In this document: positions 15,323-23,080 of the stretch, in pieces | How the letters are laid out: each line of letters opens with the position of its first letter | Position numbering within the stretch: the first letter of the stretch is position 1 | NCBI GenBank assembly: GCA_021818865.1 | Contig: JAKASX010000004.1 | Span: forward strand, 1-64,000 | Source of the DNA: Acidobacteriota bacterium | Lineage (GTDB): Bacteria; Acidobacteriota; Terriglobia; Acidiferrales; UBA7541 | Direction of reading: 5' to 3' | DNA: 64,000 bases | Notes under the pieces: generated by a model | The model's database searches: none | What the model was told of the DNA's origin: nothing | The model's input: only the letters and a program-made list of their open reading frames with translations | Translations under genes and position numbers: made by a program

Positions 15323-17863
15323 GTGCGAAAACTCTCAGCATATCTGGGAGCCGTGACTCTTATAGCAGTGCTTTTCCTTGTGGGATGCGGCGGTTCCAGC
15401 AAGCCTCCCATCACCGTTTCTCTCAGTCCGAGCACGACGCAAAACATCGATCAAGGCCAGAGCGTGAACGTCACGGCCACGCTCACCAACGATACGACCA
15501 ATGCCGGGGTAACCTGGGGCCTGACCGGAGCGGGAACGCTGGCCAATCAGACCTCGACCAGCGCCACTTACGACGCTCCGTCGAGCGTCTCTTCCTCCAC
15601 GTCGGTGACCGTCACGGCCACGTCGGTAGCAAGTGGCACAGCTGACGCACAGGTGAGCATCACCGTTGATCCCGCGCCGCAGGTGACCACCACTAGCCTG
15701 CCCGCTGGCACGGAAGGCACGGCGTATTCGACGACGCTGGGCGCTTCCGGCGGGACCGGGGCATACACCTGGGCTGTTTCGAGCGGATCGTTGCCGAGTT
15801 GGGCGTCGCTGAGCGCTTCCACCGGCGTGATTACGGGGACTCCTAACGCCACCAGCACAACGAATTTCGCGGTGACGGTGACGGATGCCGCCGGGGTGAC
15901 CTCGGCCGCTCAGGCCCTGACGTTGACCATCAACGCACCGCCTCCATTGGCGATTTCGACGACGACTCTGCCGGGCGGAACGGAAGGAACTTCCTATTCG
16001 ACCACTCTGAGCGCGACGGGCGGAATACAGCCGTACACGTGGAGCGTTGCGAGCGGATCGCTGCCGGCGTGGGCGAACCTCAACGCGAGCACAGGTGTAA
16101 TCAGCGGAATGCCGAACGCTTCCGGAACGTCCACGTTTACCGTGAAAGTGACCGATTCCGAGCCGACTCCGGTAAGCATCACGTCAGGATCGCTCAGCAT
16201 CGCGATTGCCGCTGCGCCGGCACTGGCGGTTTCGACCGCGTCACTGCCCACCGGAACCGAGAACACGCCGTACACGACAACGCTGGCGGCGACCGGCGGA
16301 GTGCAGCCGTATACGTGGGCCGTTGCCAGCGGATCGCTGCCTAGCTGGGCGAGCCTCGATACCACCACCGGCGTGATCAGCGGAACGCCCAATGCGACGA
16401 GCACCACTACATTCACCGTCAACGTGACCGACTCGGAAGCGACGCCGGTGACCGCGACCTCGGGTTCGCTCACGCTCACCATCAACGCCCCGAGCGGCAC
16501 AAATGACGCCGAACTCAAAGGCCAATACGCGTTCCTGCTGCAAGGGTTCAACGATTCCACCGGAAACCAATTCGCGGTGGTCGGCAGCTTGACCGCCGAT
16601 GGCAGCGGAAACGTCCAGGGAATGATCGACGAGAACGGTCCCACGGCGTTAACGGCCACCAGCGTCTCGGGCACTTACAGCATCGGTTCCGACAACCGAG
16701 GCACGATTTCGCTCAACATCTCGGGCGGAAGCACGTTGACGCTGGCCGTCGCGGTTGGAACGCTAAACAGCAGCAACATCGCCACGCGGGCGACCATGAT
16801 CGAGTTCGACGATACCACCGGAACGAACGGCAATCGGGGTTCCGGCAACCTCTTCCTCCAGGACAGCACCAAATTCAACCTGGCGAGCATTTCCGGGCCG
16901 TATGCGTTCCAGTTCGTCGGCCAGGAAAACTCGGCGGGAACGCGACAGGTGAATACCGGCGCGTTTTCCGCCGATGGCAACGGCAACATCACCAACGGCG
17001 AGCTGGACTCGAACTCCACCGGGACGGTTTCGAACAGCACCTTCACGGCAACGATTTCGGCGGACGCGAATACAACCAGCTTTGGCCGAGTGACCCTTAC
17101 GTTGGGCGGTGGTCCGACGGGAGCCGAGGTCAGCTACATCGTGGACGGAACCCGAATGCTCTCGATGACCACCGGATCTGAATCCACGTCCGGACTGACC
17201 AGCGGCGAAATCCGGGCACAATCCACAACGTCGTTTTCCACCTCGTCGCTCAACGGGGTCTCGGTTCTTGCCGAGTTTGGGCTGGGATCAACCGCAGGCG
17301 ACGCTTCGGCCACAGTCGGGCTGATCACCTGGAACGGGTCGGGATCGGTCTCGGTCAACCTGCAGCGTAACGACAGCGGAACGACGACGGCCGAGACGGG
17401 AAGCTACACATATACGGTGGCGGCGAATGGCCGCGTGTCCATCGCCACAGGCTCAGGCCACCAGCCCATCCTCTACCTGGTGGGCAGCAACTCGGGCTTC
17501 CTGATGAGCACGGGCGGTTCGACCGATGCCGGGTTCTTCTTCAAGCAGTCCTCGGGGACATTCTCGACCGGCTCCGTTTCCGGCAACTACTTCATCGGAG
17601 TCACCGCGCCGACTGTCATCGGAGCCTCGGTGCTCTCCGGCGTCGGGACTTCCACGGGGAATGGAACCGTAACCAGCACGCTGGATGGAAGTTCCCCGTC
17701 TGGCTTGACGACGGCCCAGAGCTTCACTTCCACACTGACGATTGCGTCGAATGGGAGCGGGACGGACACGCTCGGCGACGTGGTCTTCCTGATTTCCTCA
17801 ACTAAGGCGATCTATATGAACACAACCAACCCTGCGCCCACGATTACCATCGTCCAGCAATAG
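15323..17863 (+). CDS. Large Ig-module surface lipoprotein
   Basis: An 846-residue predicted lipoprotein, Ser/Thr/Gly-rich and poor in charged residues, probably displayed at the cell surface or periplasm. The signal peptide ends in the lipobox FLVGC with acylated Cys22. Residues ~30-116 form a bacterial Ig-like (BIG2-type) domain. Three near-identical putative-Ig (He_PIG) modules follow at about 121-205, 208-297 and 301-390, each with LPxGTExTxY...GxYTWxVxSGSLPxWAxL...TGVIxGxPNA. The C-terminal half (about 397-846) has four ~110-residue repeats starting LKGQYAF, ISGPYAF, LNGVSVL and VSGNYF. The start is GTG 15323 with AAAGGAG upstream. A strong terminator follows, so it is transcribed alone. 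Adhesion or carbohydrate binding is possible; no catalytic residues are seen. Confidence 0.85.
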   Translation: MRKLSAYLGAVTLIAVLFLVGCGGSSKPPITVSLSPSTTQNIDQGQSVNVTATLTNDTTNAGVTWGLTGAGTLANQTSTSATYDAPSSVSSSTSVTVTATSVASGTADAQVSITVDPAPQVTTTSLPAGTEGTAYSTTLGASGGTGAYTWAVSSGSLPSWASLSASTGVITGTPNATSTTNFAVTVTDAAGVTSAAQALTLTINAPPPLAISTTTLPGGTEGTSYSTTLSATGGIQPYTWSVASGSLPAWANLNASTGVISGMPNASGTSTFTVKVTDSEPTPVSITSGSLSIAIAAAPALAVSTASLPTGTENTPYTTTLAATGGVQPYTWAVASGSLPSWASLDTTTGVISGTPNATSTTTFTVNVTDSEATPVTATSGSLTLTINAPSGTNDAELKGQYAFLLQGFNDSTGNQFAVVGSLTADGSGNVQGMIDENGPTALTATSVSGTYSIGSDNRGTISLNISGGSTLTLAVAVGTLNSSNIATRATMIEFDDTTGTNGNRGSGNLFLQDSTKFNLASISGPYAFQFVGQENSAGTRQVNTGAFSADGNGNITNGELDSNSTGTVSNSTFTATISADANTTSFGRVTLTLGGGPTGAEVSYIVDGTRMLSMTTGSESTSGLTSGEIRAQSTTSFSTSSLNGVSVLAEFGLGSTAGDASATVGLITWNGSGSVSVNLQRNDSGTTTAETGSYTYTVAANGRVSIATGSGHQPILYLVGSNSGFLMSTGGSTDAGFFFKQSSGTFSTGSVSGNYFIGVTAPTVIGASVLSGVGTSTGNGTVTSTLDGSSPSGLTTAQSFTSTLTIASNGSGTDTLGDVVFLISSTKAIYMNTTNPAPTITIVQQ
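15683..16492 (+). repeat. Three tandem ~270-bp putative-Ig module repeats within the lipoprotein gene
   Basis: The encoded modules (residues ~121-205, 208-297, 301-390) share the TGVIxGxPNA and GSLPxWAxL signatures. Codons differ between copies, so this is an old in-gene duplication rather than a recent slip. Confidence 0.75.
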
Positions 17864-17884
17864 AGCCAGAGGACGCAACGGGAA

Positions 17885-17921
17885 ACGGCCTTCGTGGAAT
17901 CTCTCCACGGAGGCCGTTTTT
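17885..17921 (+). terminator. Intrinsic terminator after the Ig-module lipoprotein
   Basis: ACGGCCT (17885-17891) and CGTGGA (17893-17898) pair with TCCACG (17904-17909) and AGGCCGT (17911-17917), with one T-G mismatch and an ATCTC loop, followed by five T residues. A textbook Rho-independent terminator 22 bases after the stop. Confidence 0.92.
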
Positions 17922-18113
17922 CTTCTCGGCACTCGCTACGTCGCGCGCAACGCAGGCATGCCGGCAAGTGCAGCCTTCTACCGTCGCCAAATTTCGTCTT
18001 TCGTTCATTGCCAGGGAAATTTCCGAACCTGGCCTCCTTCGTTTGCTGCTTTGGCGGCGGCAAAAAAATCGAAGACGAGGGAAGTTAGGGTTCTGTTCGA
18101 TTCGCTCGCGGTG

Positions 18114-18293
18114 TATACTGTCAAGAGCAGTTCAGAACGACTTTCTGCGGGTGTTACCAAAGTCCGAACGTAAGTACCGCTCCTCCGTCGGCCTCGGAGG
18201 AAGAATCTGACGTTTCGCTCTCCGCATGGAGAGTTTTTCCCGGTGCGCGAACGAGCTCGACCGCGCACCCTCTTTCACCGTCGGGATTTGCCC
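18114..18293 (+). promoter_or_regulatory. Candidate promoter and structured leader ahead of otsA
   Basis: A -10-like TATACT at 18114-18119 (no convincing -35) would start a ~170-base leader. It contains a 7-bp stem TCCTCCG/CGGAGGA (18181-18201) and then a 6-bp stem CTCTCC-GCAT-GGAGAG (18218-18233) directly followed by TTTTT. The second looks like an intrinsic terminator placed before otsA, and its GGAG could pair instead with CTCC of the first stem. This is the shape of an attenuator, but I recognise no known riboswitch. Confidence 0.5.
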
Positions 18294-19772
18294 ATGGCTC
18301 GAGAAAACGCGGACACACTACGCAATTTGATTCGCACGCGACTGCGCGGCCACAAGTTCGTCACCGTGTCGAATCGCGAGCCGTACGTGAGCGAATGGCG
18401 GAACGGTCAGCGCGAATGGAAGCGGCCGGCGAGCGGGATGGTGGTCGCGCTCGATCCGGTGATGCGAGCGACGCGAGGATTGTGGGTCGCGTACGGAAAG
18501 GGGATGGTCGCCGCGCCGGGCAACGGCAAGAGTGAGTTCGTGGACGTTCCGCCGGGAAATCCGAGTTACCGGCTGAAGCGGATCTGGCTGCCGGAAGAAG
18601 AGGAGCAGAACTATTATTCGGGATTTTCCAATTCGGCGCTCTGGCCGCTCTGCCACATCGCATACCGCTTGCCGATCTTCCACGAGAAGCACTGGCACGC
18701 TTACCAGGCGGTGAACGAGCGCTTCGCTCAAGCCGTTGCGGAAGAGGTGGGCGACGAGCCGGCGTTCGTTTTCATTCAGGATTATCATTTCGCGCTGCTG
18801 CCACGGCTGCTCCGAAAGCGCTGCCCGCGCGCCGTGATCGCGCATTTCTGGCACATTCCGTGGCCGGACCCGGAGGTATTTCGCGTCTGCCCGTGGAAGG
18901 AGGAAATCCTGCGCGGTTTGCTCGGCAGCGACCTGCTGGGGTTCCATATCCGTTTCCACCGGAACAATTTCCTCGACACGGTGAATCAGCAGATCGAAGC
19001 GCGGATAGACCGCGAGCGTTCGGCGGTGGTTTACCGGCGCCACCTGACGAAGGTGCGCGCGTTCCCGATCAGCATTGATTTCGATTCGGTGTCCTCGAAC
19101 GCCATGTCGCCGGAAACCGAAGCGCGGATGAACGAGCTGCGCCAGCGATACCGCCTGAGCGACGACGTGATTTTAGGCGTCGGCGCTGACCGGCTCGACT
19201 ATACGAAAGGGCTGCCGGAACGCCTGGCGGGGATCGACCGCTTCCTGGACCGATTCCCCGAATACCGCGGCCGATTCGTTTTCCTGCAGGCGGGCGTGCC
19301 CAGCCGGACGAGCGTGGCCGAATACCACCGGCTCAACGAGGAAGTGAACGCAGCGGTGCGGCGCGTGAACGAAAAATACGGAACGCCGGAATGGCAGCCG
19401 GTGATTTTCGTGCGTGAACACGTGCCGCTCGCCGAGCTGCTGGCGTGGTATCGGCTGGCGCGGTTCGTGCTGGTCAGCTCGCTGCACGACGGAATGAACC
19501 TGGTGGCGAAGGAATTCGTGGCATCGCGCGTGGATGGCGTGGGCGTGCTTCTACTGAGCGAATTCACCGGCGCGGCGCGGGAATTCCGCAACGACGCGCT
19601 GCTGATCAATCCCTACGCCGCCGACGGCATGGCCGAAGCGATTCACCGCGCGGTGACGATGGATTGCGACGAGATGCGTCGGCGCATGGGGCGGATGCGC
19701 GAACAGGTGCGGGAAAACAACGTCTACAAATGGGCGGCGGACATCCTGCGGAAACTGGCGAAGTTCGTGTGA
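18294..19772 (+). CDS. otsA: Trehalose-6-phosphate synthase (GT20)
   Basis: Makes alpha,alpha-trehalose-6-phosphate from a nucleotide-glucose donor and glucose-6-phosphate. The ~492-residue protein has GT20 landmarks: VTVSNREPY at the N-terminus, IQDYHFALLP, FWHIPWPDPE (acceptor pocket), FHIRFHRNNFLDTV, VGADRLDYTKGLPERL (donor phosphate-binding Arg/Lys) and SSLHDGMNLVAKEFV (sugar-binding acidic motif). The N-terminal glycine-rich acceptor loop of E. coli OtsA is not obvious; the region instead reads RPASGMVVALDPVM, as in several bacterial GT20 enzymes. ATG 18294 is preferred; an in-frame GTG at 18243 is possible. The stop overlaps the otsB start (GTGA at 19769), so synthesis and dephosphorylation are coupled. 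Osmotic or desiccation protection is the usual role. Confidence 0.95.
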   Translation: MARENADTLRNLIRTRLRGHKFVTVSNREPYVSEWRNGQREWKRPASGMVVALDPVMRATRGLWVAYGKGMVAAPGNGKSEFVDVPPGNPSYRLKRIWLPEEEEQNYYSGFSNSALWPLCHIAYRLPIFHEKHWHAYQAVNERFAQAVAEEVGDEPAFVFIQDYHFALLPRLLRKRCPRAVIAHFWHIPWPDPEVFRVCPWKEEILRGLLGSDLLGFHIRFHRNNFLDTVNQQIEARIDRERSAVVYRRHLTKVRAFPISIDFDSVSSNAMSPETEARMNELRQRYRLSDDVILGVGADRLDYTKGLPERLAGIDRFLDRFPEYRGRFVFLQAGVPSRTSVAEYHRLNEEVNAAVRRVNEKYGTPEWQPVIFVREHVPLAELLAWYRLARFVLVSSLHDGMNLVAKEFVASRVDGVGVLLLSEFTGAAREFRNDALLINPYAADGMAEAIHRAVTMDCDEMRRRMGRMREQVRENNVYKWAADILRKLAKFV

Positions 19773-20632
19773 ACGCACCGCGGCGGGTGCTCGACCCGCG
19801 CGAAGCCGCCCGGCTGCGCGCGCGGCTCTTGCGCGCGCGCCGCGCGATCCTCCTCTGCGATTTCGATGGAACACTCACTCGCCTGCGGCGCGAGCCGGAC
19901 GCGGTGCGGCTGGGCGCGGGAATGCGGCGGGTGCTCGAAGCGTGGCGCAACGCGGGAGCTGTGGTCGGCTTGGTGAGCGGGCGCGAATTGGCGGACGTGG
20001 AAGCACGCGCGGGCATTTCGGGAATCTGGTACGCGGGCGGGCACGGCTACGACCTGCGCGACCCGCGCGGGCATGTGATTTCGTTTGCCACGGCGCGGGA
20101 TGAGGAGCGAGCCGAGCGCGTGGCGAACTGGTTGGCGGGACGGCTGCGCGGGATCCGGGGAATCAAGGTCGAGGCGAAACGCGCGAGCGTGGCCGTGCAT
20201 TACCGGCAAGCTTCGCCGGCAGCCGCGCGGCGCGCGGAACAAGTGGTGCGGGAAGCGCTGGCGCGGGAGCCGAAGCTGCAGCTGATGCACGGAAAACGCA
20301 TGTGGGAACTCTTGCCGGCGAGGCGCGTGGACAAATGGACGGCGGTGCTGCGCCTGCTCGAGAAGGAACGCGCGCGGAACAGCGATTTCGTCGCCTATTT
20401 GGGCGACGACGTGACCGATGAAACGGTTTTCAGGCGGATGAGGCGAGGAATGACCGTGCGCGTGGGAGGGTGCGAGAAGACCGCGGCGCGGTATCGGGCG
20501 GAAACGATCGGAGAAGTGAAGGAGTTTCTGCGTTGGTGCCTGCGCGAGCGTGAGGGAACGGAAAAGATTGCTCACAGGGCACGCAGAGTGGGGCGGAGGG
20601 CGAGGAACCGTAGAGCCGGCGCGGTCAGGTGA
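19769..20632 (+). CDS. otsB: Trehalose-6-phosphate phosphatase
   Basis: HAD-family phosphatase completing trehalose synthesis. The nucleophile motif LLCDFDGTLTRLRREPD lies near residues 28-44, motif II includes LVSGRELADVE, the cap region has GGHGYDLRDP, and motif IV is seen as AYLGDDVTDETVF with the magnesium-binding aspartates. At 287 residues it is typical. The start is GTG 19769, overlapping the otsA stop by four bases (GTGA), so it is probably translated by re-initiation. The C-terminal ~30 residues are Arg-rich and unconserved. It meets the convergent amidohydrolase gene with an 8-base overlap of stop regions. Confidence 0.94.
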   Translation: MNAPRRVLDPREAARLRARLLRARRAILLCDFDGTLTRLRREPDAVRLGAGMRRVLEAWRNAGAVVGLVSGRELADVEARAGISGIWYAGGHGYDLRDPRGHVISFATARDEERAERVANWLAGRLRGIRGIKVEAKRASVAVHYRQASPAAARRAEQVVREALAREPKLQLMHGKRMWELLPARRVDKWTAVLRLLEKERARNSDFVAYLGDDVTDETVFRRMRRGMTVRVGGCEKTAARYRAETIGEVKEFLRWCLREREGTEKIAHRARRVGRRARNRRAGAVR

Positions 20633-21647
20633 TTGCGAATAGCGCGGCGGCGTTGCGGGATTCGACTTGGGCGACGGCTTCGGCCGAAAGGCCGGACTCG
20701 GAAATGTAGCGCGCGGCGAGCTGGTAGGCTTCGTCAGTCCAATAGGGAAAATCCGAGCCAAAAAGCAGGCGATTCGCGCCGAGCGTCTCGACGGCGCAGC
20801 GAAGCGCGGGAGGATGGGCGTTCACGGTGTCGTACCAGAAGCGGCGCGCGAGTTCGCTTGGAAGCGGAGAATCGTCTGCAAGGAACCAGCGCGATTGATG
20901 ATCGAGCCGGCGCATAAGAAACGGCAAAAATCCGCCCAGGTGCGAAAGGATGATTGACAAACGCGGATAGCGCGTGGGAACGCCGGATTGCATGAGCTGA
21001 AGAGCAACGAGGGCGTCCTCGACGGGCGCGCCAAGGGGCCAGGTGAGGCGCGAATCGGCAATGGCGCTCGAACCGCAGGCCAAGCCCGCGGGATGAACGA
21101 AGAGCACGGCGCCGCGGCGATTGAGTTCCTCGAAAAGTGGATCGAAAGAACGATCGGCGATCGAACGATCGAGCGCCCAGGTGGAAACGGTGATGCCGGC
21201 CATGGCGAGATCGTCGAGGCAACGCGCGGCTTCGGCGAGCGAAGCATCGAGATGCGGCAGCGGCAGACAGCCGAAGGCGAGGAATTTCTGCGGATGGCGC
21301 TGCGTAAGATCGGCGAAAGTGCCGTTGGCGAGGCGTGTGGCGGCGACGGAACGGTCGCGGTCGGGAAAATAGGGCGCTTGCGGCGCGATCGAAAGGATTT
21401 GGTAGTCCACGCCGGCGCGTTCCATGAGCTCGAAACGGGTATCGAGTTCTGTAGAAGTGGCGCCGGCGGCGAAACGCCGCGCGAAATCGGTGCCAACGGC
21501 GGAATTGCCGTAGCGATCGAGCAGATCGAGATATTCGGCGGGGAAACAGTGGGCGTGAACGTCGATGCGCAACGCTGTGCGGCTCCTTTTGGGCCTGGAA
21601 ACAGGGTAGGGGCATTGGGGCCGGGAAAGCAAAGGGAGGATCTCCAA
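20625..21647 (-). CDS. Amidohydrolase-2 (ACMSD-like) family metal-dependent hydrolase
   Basis: A TIM-barrel hydrolase/decarboxylase of the ACMSD-related amidohydrolase family. It has the opening metal motif RIDVHAHCFP, the LMERAGVDYQILS segment, the central metal histidine in LFVHPAG (about residue 182), HLGGFLPF with a second histidine, and the C-terminal FGSDFPYW aspartate. The protein is 340 residues from ATG 21647; the first 25 residues are unconserved, and a TTG at 21572 that places the protein start right at RIDVHAH is an attractive alternative. Family members act on small aromatic or carboxylated substrates; the substrate here is unknown. It stands alone between convergent otsB and the divergent pil operon. 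Confidence 0.85.
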   Translation of the reverse strand: MEILPLLSRPQCPYPVSRPKRSRTALRIDVHAHCFPAEYLDLLDRYGNSAVGTDFARRFAAGATSTELDTRFELMERAGVDYQILSIAPQAPYFPDRDRSVAATRLANGTFADLTQRHPQKFLAFGCLPLPHLDASLAEAARCLDDLAMAGITVSTWALDRSIADRSFDPLFEELNRRGAVLFVHPAGLACGSSAIADSRLTWPLGAPVEDALVALQLMQSGVPTRYPRLSIILSHLGGFLPFLMRRLDHQSRWFLADDSPLPSELARRFWYDTVNAHPPALRCAVETLGANRLLFGSDFPYWTDEAYQLAARYISESGLSAEAVAQVESRNAAALFAIT

Positions 21648-21793
21648 GGGAGAGGCTCGCCGTATATCGGCGAGGACCCGGGCGCAGGCCCTCGCTCAGG
21701 CTCAGCCGCAACCGAAACTAAGGCAACGGTTTGGGGGCGTGCCGCCGGGGAGGCGAGTGGTGGCGCTTCGGGCAACCGCGGATGGGGTGATTT

Positions 21794-21821
21794 CTGTCAT
21801 AATTCCTCTTGATGCTACACT
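21794..21821 (+). promoter_or_regulatory. Candidate sigma70-type promoter for the pilC operon
   Basis: CTGTCA (21794-21799, four of six -35 bases) and TACACT (21816-21821) are separated by 16 bases and lie 37 bases before the pilC ATG. No other good candidate is seen between the divergent amidohydrolase and pilC. Confidence 0.45.
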
Positions 21822-21858
21822 TTCCCTCAAGCTCAGGGGGAGCCTGGCTTAGGAGCGC

Positions 21859-23073
21859 ATGGGCGAGTTTGTCTGCAAAGTAGCCGATCCTACCGGCCGC
21901 GTTTTCCAGCAGGTGGAGACCGCGCAATCGGAAACCGAAGCGCGGAACAAGCTGGCCGACCGCGGCCTGTTCATCTATTGGGTGAAGCGGCGGCAGGCGC
22001 TCAGCTTCGAGGGGATGTTCCAGAAGCGCGAGCGGGCGGTGCGCGGGAACGACTTCCTGATCTTCAACCAGCAGTTCAATACGCTGATCAAGGCCGGATT
22101 GCCGATTCTGAAGGCGCTCGATCTGCTCGCCGAACGCACCGCGGCGCCGCGGCTGCGGCCGATTCTGGCGGACGTCCGGCAGAAGGTGCGGGATGGCGCG
22201 TTGCTCTCGGAAGCCATCGCGGCACAGGGGATTTTTCCGCCGGTATATACAAGTTCGGTGCTCGCGGGAGAAAAAAGCGGGAATCTGGCGGGCGTTCTGG
22301 ACCAATACATCGCTTACCAGAAGATGTCGAGCGGATTGAAGAAGAAACTGACCGGCGTCCTGGTGTATCCGGTGATTCTGGTGATCGTGGCGACAGGGAT
22401 TTTGTCGTATCTGGTGACGTTCGTGATTCCGCGGTTTGCCGAGCTGTACAAGGACATGAACGTGCCGCTGCCGGGGCCGACGACGTTTCTGCTGGAATTC
22501 GTCGGCGGGGTGAAGGCGTATTTGCCGTTCATTCTGGGCGCGATCGTGGTGGGAGGGATCGCGATTTTCGCATGGTCGCGGACTGAGGAAGGGGCGGTGC
22601 AGAAGGACCGGCTGAAACTGAAATTGCCGGCGATCGGCGACGTGTGGGTGAAATTCCAGGTGTCCCAGTTCGCGCGGACGCTTTCGACGCTGCTGGCCGG
22701 AGGGACGCCGCTGGTGGCGGCGCTCGAAACGGCAGGCCAATCGCTGCGCAGCCGGCTGGTGAGCGGGGCGGTGGAAAAGGCGACGCAGCAGGTGAGGGAA
22801 GGACAGCCGCTTTCGACGTGCCTGGGAAAAACGGGAATCATACCCGAGTTGGCGATCGACATGATCCAGGTGGGCGAGGAATCGGGCGCGCTGGCGGCGA
22901 TGCTGGCCAGCGTGGCGGATTTCTTCGACGAAGAAGTGAACGAGAAACTGACGACGTTGATTTCCATTGTGGAACCTACGATTTTGGTGGTCATGGGCGG
23001 TGTGATAGCCTTTATCCTGATCGCGCTCTACCTGCCACTGTTCAGTTTCACCGTGGGAAATATGGGGGGCTGA
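21859..23073 (+). CDS. pilC: PilC/GspF inner-membrane platform protein
   Basis: Polytopic platform of type IV pilus and type II secretion machines, which couples the ATPase to pseudopilin assembly. The 404-residue protein has two T2SSF domains (about residues 68-190 and 270-392), each with the conserved segments FNQQFNTLIKAGLPILKAL and FARTLSTLLAGGTPLVAALE. Membrane segments lie near residues 170-190, 220-240 and at the C-terminus (TILVVMGGVIAFILIALYLPLF). ATG 21859 follows AGGAG by three bases. It is the first gene of a seven-gene operon with pilB eight bases downstream. The order pilC before pilB and the absence of pilT nearby favour a secretion-type pseudopilus over a retractile pilus, though this is not decisive. 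Confidence 0.93.
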   Translation: MGEFVCKVADPTGRVFQQVETAQSETEARNKLADRGLFIYWVKRRQALSFEGMFQKRERAVRGNDFLIFNQQFNTLIKAGLPILKALDLLAERTAAPRLRPILADVRQKVRDGALLSEAIAAQGIFPPVYTSSVLAGEKSGNLAGVLDQYIAYQKMSSGLKKKLTGVLVYPVILVIVATGILSYLVTFVIPRFAELYKDMNVPLPGPTTFLLEFVGGVKAYLPFILGAIVVGGIAIFAWSRTEEGAVQKDRLKLKLPAIGDVWVKFQVSQFARTLSTLLAGGTPLVAALETAGQSLRSRLVSGAVEKATQQVREGQPLSTCLGKTGIIPELAIDMIQVGEESGALAAMLASVADFFDEEVNEKLTTLISIVEPTILVVMGGVIAFILIALYLPLFSFTVGNMGG

Positions 23074-23080
23074 ACCGTTC

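Noticed and set aside
15683-16492. Possible CRISPR or tandem satellite array
   Set aside because: The repeats are ~270-bp protein modules with diverged codons, not short direct repeats with spacers.
18114-18293. Known riboswitch ahead of otsA
   Set aside because: I compared it mentally with c-di-GMP, c-di-AMP, glycine, fluoride, guanidine and SAM motifs and saw no match; kept only as an unassigned leader.
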